Assembly: GCA_026770585.1 (NCBI GenBank)
Contig: MU646478.1
Location: 584,666-608,733 of the forward strand
DNA from: Baffinella frigidus
Lineage: Eukaryota; Cryptophyceae; Cryptomonadales; Baffinellaceae
Length of the DNA: 24,068 bases
Direction of reading: 5' to 3'
The position numbers and the translations under genes were made by a program. Under the pieces are notes generated by a model. The model saw nothing but the letters and a program-made list of their open reading frames with translations, did no database searches and was not told the origin of the DNA. Shown piece after piece: positions 13,604 through 22,600 of the stretch (its first letter is position 1; every line of letters begins with the position of its first letter).

Positions 13604-16600
13604 GAGGGGGCGAGCCGAGCGGGTTATAGAGGCCGTGGGTGAGTGTCCCCTGATTTCGCTTGACTGTGGTGTGTGGTGCGGGAAGGAATTGACTTGCAGG
13701 GCCACCTGGCGTGTATTTGCTATGACGGTATCTGGCCGTCGTGTGAACAAGGGTGTTGTGCGGGTGGGCAAATGTCTCTATTCCACCAAAATGGCTTCAT
13801 TAAATATCTCCTTCCGCAGGTGGTGGTTCCGGAGGCATTGCATCTCTCCTCGGGCGTGTCGTGTGTTTGCTGAAAGTTATGAGTCTCATAAATTTGAGCA
13901 AATACTCATGAATTAGTCGACCGAATTCTGAACAAGAGTGTGGTGCGGGTGGGAGCAGCGGGAGATGTGGTTCAGGAGGCTGCGCACCCAGTATGTGGCG
14001 ACCGGTGTATGAAAGATGGTGCGGTGCAGGTGGGTGCAGCGAGAGAGGTGGTTGGCGCGTATTTGCTGAAAAAGTATGAGATAAGGCGGCCGGCTTGTAA
14101 ACTATGGAGTGGTGCAGCTGCGGTATAAATATCTCCTTCCGCAGCGGGAGATGTGGTGCCGGAGGCATCGCATCTCTCATCACGCGTGTCGTTTATTTGC
14201 TCAAATGTATGAGTCTCAAGAACTTGAGCAAATAATCATAAATTAGTCGACCGAATTATGAACAAGGGTGTGAGTGGGTGCAGCGGGAGATGTGGTGCTG
14301 AAGGTGGCGCATCTCTCCACACACGTGTCGTGTATTTGCTCAAATTTATGAGTCGTCCGAATTCTGAACAAGGGTGTGGTGAGGGTGGGTGCAGCGGGAG
14401 ATGTGGTGCCGGAGGTAGCGAGCCTCTCATCACGCGATCTCGCCAACGCCCTCCGCGCCCTCCCGGACCCCTCAAGGTCGCTCCCACCCACAAACCCCTG
14501 AACCCTCAATCCTCAACCCTGAACTCTGAACTCTAAACCCTAAACCCTAAACCCTAAACCCCAAACACTCAACCCTAAACCCTAAACGCTACATCTTAGA
14601 CCCTGAACCGTAAAACGTAAAGACTAAACCCTAAACCACCCCTGTCAACACCAACTACTTCCAGCCTGCGCCCAGCCCCAGGTTTGCATTAGGTGCTGGT
14701 CATTTTCCGCCGTGGCCAGTTCAACAAAGGGACTCTCTCCACCAAGGTGGTCCCAGGGTGGTCACGCCGCGCGAGCAGTCCGTACGTGAATACCCGGTTC
14801 GCTATAGTCCCGCAGAAAACCTTTTCTGTAGTCCCGCTCAGGAGTACCTTGTCGATAAAGCAACTCGCTCTCCACCGGCAGGTTCCAGGCGTTTTTTTCG
14901 AAAAGGGACTCTCCCCTAAACCCTTCTTAAACCCTAAAACTCTCAACCAGGTTCGAGGCGTTTTTTCGCGCGGCGTCGCTGCGCGTCCAGGCTCTCGCTG
15001 ACCGGACAACAAGGTCCTCCTCCAACCCCTGAAATCCATAGCTTTTCATGGACGTATGGGTCGTATCCGAGGTCACGTCCGGATTGGATACGATAGCTTT
15101 ACCGCAGGGAAGTTGGGCATGTAGAAGTAGGACCGTGAGGATGAGATGAGACGGACTTGGCTGTTGGCTGGACTGGCTTGTTGAAGATTGACTTGGTGTT
15201 GGCTGACCTAGCGATTGTTGGACGGGGCGCAGTCCGAGGCTGCAGAATCAGGACCCACAGGATGTGATGAGACGGACTTAGCTTCTTGCTGAAGTCGAGT
15301 GTGGAGTGGCTGAACTCGAGTGTTGGAGTGTTTGCTGACCTGGAGAGTGGTGGACGGGGCGCAAGCCTGCACGCTGCGCTGCGGTGTGCGGTCACGCTAG
15401 TTTTGGGTCTACGGTTCAGGGTCTGGGCGTTTGGCTGAAGCGGCGTGTGTCGGACGGGGAGCTCAACTTCGTGTTTGGATGCAGGCCGATACCGCCGAAG
15501 GGGTGCGAACACCTTGTGTAGAAGCAGGACCCAGAGGATCAGATGAGACGGACTCAGCTGATGGCTAACCTCGAGTGTTGGAATGTTGGCTGGATCGGCG
15601 AGTGGTGCACGGGGCGCTGTCCTGCCGCTGAACGCTGAAATCTAAGTGTTCGCTAAACGGTAAAAGGTAAGTGTGCGTACCCCTTGGAGCAGGGCGATGC
15701 CGCCGAAGGGGTACCAACACCTCCGCTCGCGCGGCGATGCTCGGGTCTGCCTCCCCCCCACCGCGCCAACGTATGTCAACAATGTTTATGTGTGGGTAAA
15801 GAATATTTATATGTGTGTAAAGAATACGTATGTGTTTTTTGAGAATATCAGCGCATGTTTATGTGAAGAATGTCACCCCTCCACCGCGTTAGCCTCCTAC
15901 AAACGCCGGAAAGGTTGAGCTATTTATGTGAGTAAAATTTTGCTAAAATAATAATGCATACGAGTTGTTTGTTTAGTCTCTCACACCCTGCCTTGCCAAG
16001 TCAAGCATCCGCATCCTTGCACCAGGAGCAGTGACGTGGAATCTGCAAGTGGCGTGAAATCTGGACCGAGCAGGGCGGCGCGGGGGGGCAGGGGGAGAAG
16101 GAGGGGCGGGGATCGACCCTGTCCCCTCCCCCCTACCACAAGTCAAACATCCACATCCGTGCACAAGAATCACTCAAATGAAATCTGGAAACAGGGGGGC
16201 GGGGGGCGGGAGGGGGGAGAAGGAGGGGCGGGGATCGATGCTGACGACGCTGCCGAGATCGCGGCCGCCTTCGCTGCGGTCCGTGCACCTCCTACCCTAC
16301 CTCTGCCTGAGTTAATCTGATCTCCCGAAACGGAGGAGATGGGGAATTGATGTCGGTCCGTGCAACTCATGCACGTCTGCTTGACCCTTCTCTATTTCTT
16401 CGTGCACCTCCCAGTGCGTGGTGTTGATGGTGATGTTGCGCACTGCCCAGACGAACTTGGCACGGTCCATGCGTCCTCCTGCCGCACAGAACGTGCACCT
16501 CCACGCCAGACCACACGTGGCATTTTCAGAACGCGACGTTTCGCTTTAAAAGTGTTTCGTGGTACAAATTTCACATTGTTGCGGCGGCGCAACGGGCCGT

Positions 16601-19600
16601 GCCAACTCCTGCACGTCTACTTGAACCTTTTGTATTTGTTTTTTTTGCCATTTTACTTGGACATTATTCGTGTGTTTGTGTATTTTGCCGTTGACGTTGC
16701 CTGCATGCCGTAGATCTATCCGGTTTATAGCGTTTATCGTTGACCGTTGACCGTTGGCCGTTGACCGTTGACCATTGACCATTGACCGTTGACCGTTTAG
16801 TGTTGAGCGCCCCCCACCCCATAACGCCCAACGAACGAATCTGCATACAAGCGTCGTGCAGCACGTGCTGAAGCGAAACCAAAACTCGCCACCCCGCCTT
16901 CTCATTTCCTCCGCTGAGGTCTGCTAAAAGTTGCTTTACGAATCTCATTATAGATCCTGTTGCCATTAAAATATCGCTCCGCACGTGCTGAAATGTGCTG
17001 AAATGCGTGCCCACCGACAACAGGCCGGCTATCTCGACCCTCGTTTGTTCAAGAGTCTCGCAGGTGCCCACCAACCCTCACAGAAGGACCAAATCGATAG
17101 TTGTCGACCTGTTCCCAAACGTTGATTTTGTACCAAGATTGGGACTTAAGTTGACACAGATTCCCCGGATCTGGGGTCTCTGCAAGGTCAAATTGAGCTC
17201 TGACAATCGACGATTTGGTCTTTCTGTGAGGGTTGGTCCGCAAACTCCAACTCCAGGCTTCTACATCTGCCTCCAAGAACGGAACTGTCAATTGCAAAAT
17301 ACCTCCCACCCCTCTCTCGCTCTCTCTCTCTCTCGCTTGCTCTCCCTCTCGCGCTCCCGCTCCCTCTCTCGGCGAGTTGATGTGTGAGTCGCTGTGGGTG
17401 GTATCTTGGCCTCTGATCGCTGGGCCTTGTTTCCCACGCTCTCTGCGGGTGATTATATCCCCCCCTCTCTCCCTGATGTGATGTTGATATTGCGCAGGGG
17501 CCGCGAAGCGAACGGGCGTCCAAGAGTTCTCTCCCCGTGCGATCGCTCAGACCCTCCGCGCACTCACCCCAGCCAGGTTGAGCCCCTCTGTAGCTCTAAG
17601 GTTACGATCCTCAGCAGTAAGGTTGTGACCCTCCAGTTGTCTAGGTTACGAGGCTCGTAACCTTCGACCCACACCCTCCACATCGTGTTGCTTCTGAAGG
17701 CTTTTTGTTCCAGGAAAGTAGTGTACAATGTATGTATAGTCTTGTAGGAGGTCTGATGCGTCCGGTCATGTATCCCACCCCCAATGAGAGATCATCCGGG
17801 GTGGCAACATCAAGTTCGAACATCATCCTCCTCGCTCCGTCTACCAGTCCTCTGAATTGAACCATGCATGCTTTGTGCAGTGTATCCTCTGATTGGTCAA
17901 CAGTCGTGAGAGGCTCTGCGTGCATGGGTCACGCATCAGAAAGTCGGAGCGAGTGTGACTCCTTGTCCGCGTGAAGAGTCGCTGATCGTGTCCTTCCCGT
18001 GGTGTGTCCAGGACGCTCGATTCGGACGCGACCCTCTTCATCCACCTGTGTGGCGCGGTCGTGACCGCCGCAGAAAGCGGAAACGGACACCGTTTCGCGG
18101 GCGAGACCATTGTGGACGTGGTCGCGGCGTTAGCACGGACTCCGAAACCGCTTCTGTTCGGGAATGCGGGTGCGGCTCGGACGCGGGCGTTGGAAGTGAT
18201 GGTGGAGAAGGCTTGCTGCCTCACGCGGGAGCAGCTCGGAGGTTTGCCAACAGCAACCGGTAGCAGCTTTTACCGGGTCCTTGGCAAGAATCCGGGAACG
18301 ATTGTTTTTTTTGTTTATTCGTAGGACCCTACCGTAGGAGTCCCTAGGTGCAGAAGGCTTGCTGCCTCACGCGGGAGCAGCTCGGTGGTACTGCACAACC
18401 CACAACCCTCAACCCACAACCCACATCTCACTACTCACAAGCATGCTTAGTACCATCTGGTGTGACCTTTCCTGTTGTTTGATTGGTTTCGGTGCCGCCG
18501 GATCTGAAACCCGCTCTACTCACGCCAGTGATGGTGGAGAAGGCTTGCTGCCTCACGCGCGATGGTCTCGGAGGTAAGGGTGGACGAAGTAATTCCGGCA
18601 TTGCGAATCACCCTACCGTATTGCATACCGTAGCACCTTACGGAATGCCCCTCACGCGGGAACAGCTTGGGGGTACTGCACAACCCACAAACGGGCTTAC
18701 CACCACTTTTGTGACCCACAAGCAGGTTCAGTACCAGCATCTGGCGTGACCTTTCATATTGTTTGATTATTTTTTTTCGATGCCACCAGATCTGAAAACT
18801 TCTCTACGCAAGCCGTACACACCCCGCGCTGTACTGCACAACCCACACGCAGGCTTAGCTCCAGCTTCGCGACCTATTGTCTAATTGTTTTTGGTGCCAC
18901 CAGATCTGGAAATCGCTCTACTCACGCCGTGCACCCCTATTGTTTGATTGTTTTCAGTGTTAGATCTGAAACCCGCGCTACTCAAACCTACTCAAACCTT
19001 GCACACCCCGAGCTTGACCCTCAAGCATAAGCATAACCTGTTAAAATTCTCGTAACCTGCGGAAACCGAAAACAGGAGCAGCGCTGGAGGAGGGGGTAGG
19101 GGCGGCGCTCTTCTCCGCCTTTTCTCTCGCTCGGTACCTCCCTCCTTCAAACACCGCACAAGTCGACCTTCCATCCACGCCCCTGCAACGCGACATGTTC
19201 AAAAACATTCGGTGTCAACCTTATTTTGGCATTCCGTAACGTGCACGGTATGCAATATAGTAGGGCGCCACGGAACTAGGTTGTCGCCGGGATAAGAGTG
19301 CCCACCATTATCTTTCCTTCCCACGCCAAGTCGTTAGTGGGAATTTCAGAACGCAACGTTTTGTTTCGTAGTACTAAATGGTATGTAGCCACCTGGTGAC
19401 ACGCAGCTCCTCATGCTTTTCACGTCCGGTCCGAATACAAAATTTCAGATCCGGGTACAACATTTAAAATAAGACCTCCAAATGAAATTCCGACTTATGA
19501 CCTGGCGTGTTTGGCAGGATCGGGGATGATGCGTTAATGCGGCACCTATCAGTCCTCTTCCGAGCCTCGCTCGAAGCAGAGGGGGGTGGCGCGCGGGTAC

Positions 19601-22600
19601 GGCACGTTGCTACTGTCCTCCACGCCGTCGCCTCGGTGCGCTTTCATTCCTGAACATACCAGAATATGTCCCGTTTTTACGCAAAACAAATATGGTGGGC
19701 ATTGGTGGTATGCCTCAAATATTATATCCACCCTAGCATACCACATGTCGAAGCCTAACATAGCATACAAAGTGGCGCGGGTGCACGTCGCTACTGTCCT
19801 CCACGCGGTTGCTTCGGTGCTCTTCCCGCCTCAACCCTAAACCCTCAACCCTGAACTCTCGACCCTCCAAAATCCTCCAAAATCCTAGGTTGAATTGCCT
19901 TTCCACACGAGGCTATCTATGCGAACAGATTCCTAGGTCGACTGTTGGATTATTGCCCAGGAAACACCAAAAGTCAGCAATCGGTCACGTGGCGCCCAAA
20001 AAGCGGGCGGCGTCATGATCAAATATAATGAAAATTACTACACACGTTTAAACTAGACATGTATTATGTTCGCATGGGTGGCCTCGTGTGGTAAACCCTG
20101 TACCCTAAACCCTCGCCCAGTCGTATACTTACAACAAGTATACTCATAACACGCAAACCCACAACACGATTCGTGGCGGGTCCGCATGCGACGCAAGGTG
20201 TTGTTGCTCTGCCTCATTCGGGTTGACCGACGTTGATCGAGTCGGCATGCTGGATGTACGGTGCAAATCCGTCAAGTTTTGAGCGGAAAAGAGCCCGAGA
20301 TCACAACATTGGTAACCCAAATAGATTGAGACAGAGCTACATGACGCCTCATTCGCGCGGGCAACTGCGCATGCATATGCGTTGGGCTATACAACCACAC
20401 ATATATTTACAAGGCGGCGCGCAACAGGTGGGGCATTACGAACAAGCGCTGCTGGATGACCTCTCTACCGCCCTCATTCGCTGCCCGACCCGCGCTGCCC
20501 AGGTGCAATTGTCTTCTTCTTCTTCTTCTTCTGTTTCACTCTCAAACGTGGTGCAATTGCACCCCTTTCCACCCATCGCCGCAACTGCAGAGAGTTGTGT
20601 GTGCAGAGAAGTTGGCCGCAGAAATATTGAGATTTGGCAAATGTTGACGGCGCTGTCAACTTTTTCATGTCTCACACCGCATTCGCTGCCGCCGGCACAG
20701 GAAGTGGCGAACCTGCCGTGGGTATGTTAGGGTTGATATGCTATGTCAGGCATAAAACCATCGCATAAAAGCGGAACTGATTCAGTGATCGAAATGAGCT
20801 CTCAGGCGCAAGAAGTAAAGAAGTGGCGAACCTGGCGTGGGCAGCCGCGGTGTTGCACTCCCTCGATCCCGCGCTCCTCTCCTGGATCTGTCTCCCCGTA
20901 TTATGCTATATCAGGCTTTGATGCGTTGTGTGTTATGGTGGACATACCATGTTAGGCATACACCCATGCCTAACATAGCATAACAATGGAACAGATCCAG
21001 TGATCGTCTCAGGCTCAGAAGGGTGCGAACCTGGCAATACCCACAAATTTGGATTATACTAGTAATAGTAAAGCGTGTGTGTAGTAATGTTGGTACCCAC
21101 ACGGATGCAGGCGCAAGAAGTGGCGAACCTGGCGTGGGCAGCCGCGGTGCTGCAATCCCTCGACCCGGCGCTGCTCTGCTGGATCTGGCGCGCGATCGAC
21201 CTCCATGTCGAGACCATGTCCAACACTGAGCTATCCCAGGTGAGCGCCTCTCCCACACATCGGGCTACCAAGGGATTTCGTGAATAACCCGCAAGTGGAT
21301 AATCCGGAGGACCCTACGGTAGGCCACCCGTAGGGACATAGGGTCGTTCCTACGGATGTTATAACCGATTCACTCTCTGGACCCGGCGCTCCTCTGCTGG
21401 ATTTGGCGCGCGATCGACCTCCACTTCGAGACCATGTCCAACACCGAGCTTTCCCAGGTGAGCGCCAGGGGCGAAAAACTCCCCGAGGCTCGAAACCTGT
21501 CAGCGTCTTCCGACCCCCCTGCTCGGCAAACACACAAACGAGGCCACGCCAAGTCCCTACACCTGGTGCGCTAGATAGGTTTCGAGCTCGGGATGGTTTC
21601 GGTGTTCCCTCGATGGGGGGGGGGGCGCGTGATGCCAGGTATGTCGATCCCTGTGCGTTTACGCACACGGACGCCAGATTCTCGGAAGGGGTCGCCGAAA
21701 GTCAACTCTCCGTAAGGAATATGGAGGAATTGTCGAGGAATTGTTTACTTTGGGCATAGTTGAATGCCGACATTGGCGTTCCCAAAGGGAGCTACCCCCT
21801 CCAGCAGCCTGGCGTGGCTGGCGGCGCAGGCAACGTCATCTAGTTTTATGCGTCCGTCCCGGTCTGCTGTTTGCTTTAGGTTCAAGGTTCCGAAACCAGG
21901 TCCTACACCCTAAACCAAGTGCACCAGTGTCACCTCAACTACCACCTGCTGAGTATCATGTTTTAAAACTAGTCCTTCTCCCAGCCTCGAGTGGGCAGTG
22001 AATCTCTCTCTCACATATAGGTGCATCAGTTCACGCTTAACTACAGACTGCGAAACATCGCAGCACTGGCGGCATGCATGGCGTTTTCTGTGTCCCGGTC
22101 AGCTGTGTGCTTAACAGTGAATCTCGCTGATCCGTCTCTCGGTTCGCAGGTGCACCAGTTCACGCTGAACTGCCGGGTGCTGAGCATCGTGTTTTGAACC
22201 TAGTGAACATCGTGTTTTGAACCGCCTCGAGTGGACAGTGAATTTCTCGTTTGTTCGATGTCGCAGGTGCACCAGTTCACGCTCAACTGTCGGGTGCTGA
22301 ACATCTCGCGCGAAGATGTCTTCGCCGCGTACTATGGGGCACGCGCCGCGCCCGAACAGGTGCTCTATCTGAGGGTAGTTAAAGTGGAAGTGTCCACTTA
22401 GGGTGCATATACATGTCTGGTGGTGTACCGTTTTCTACAGGTGTGCCTTCATCCATCCCCGTAGCCTCCCCCTGGCGGGTACCACAAAGCCTCTGTGGGG
22501 TTGCATCCATGTCGGCCATGTTGGTAGGAAGTAGTAGAGGGAAGGTTCCTTTTATTAGGAACACTTGTAGCGACAAGACTGTCGGGTGCTGAACATCTCG

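Noticed and set aside
13302-13916. Long open frames with poly-Gly or poly-Pro
   Set aside because: Produced by the N gap and the 93-base G run, not by coding sequence.
13800-14410. CRISPR-like regular repeats
   Set aside because: Units are unequal, diverged and carry splice acceptors and exon text; the context is eukaryotic.
14690-15040. Open frames on both strands (about 100-116 codons)
   Set aside because: No family match, no consistent splice borders and internal short repeats (ttcgaaaagggactctcc); could hide an exon of the plus-strand gene but cannot be supported.
20506-20680. Minus-strand open frame with poly-Glu/Lys
   Set aside because: Comes from the TTC/TCT microsatellite at about 20513-20535, inside an intron between two plus-strand exons.
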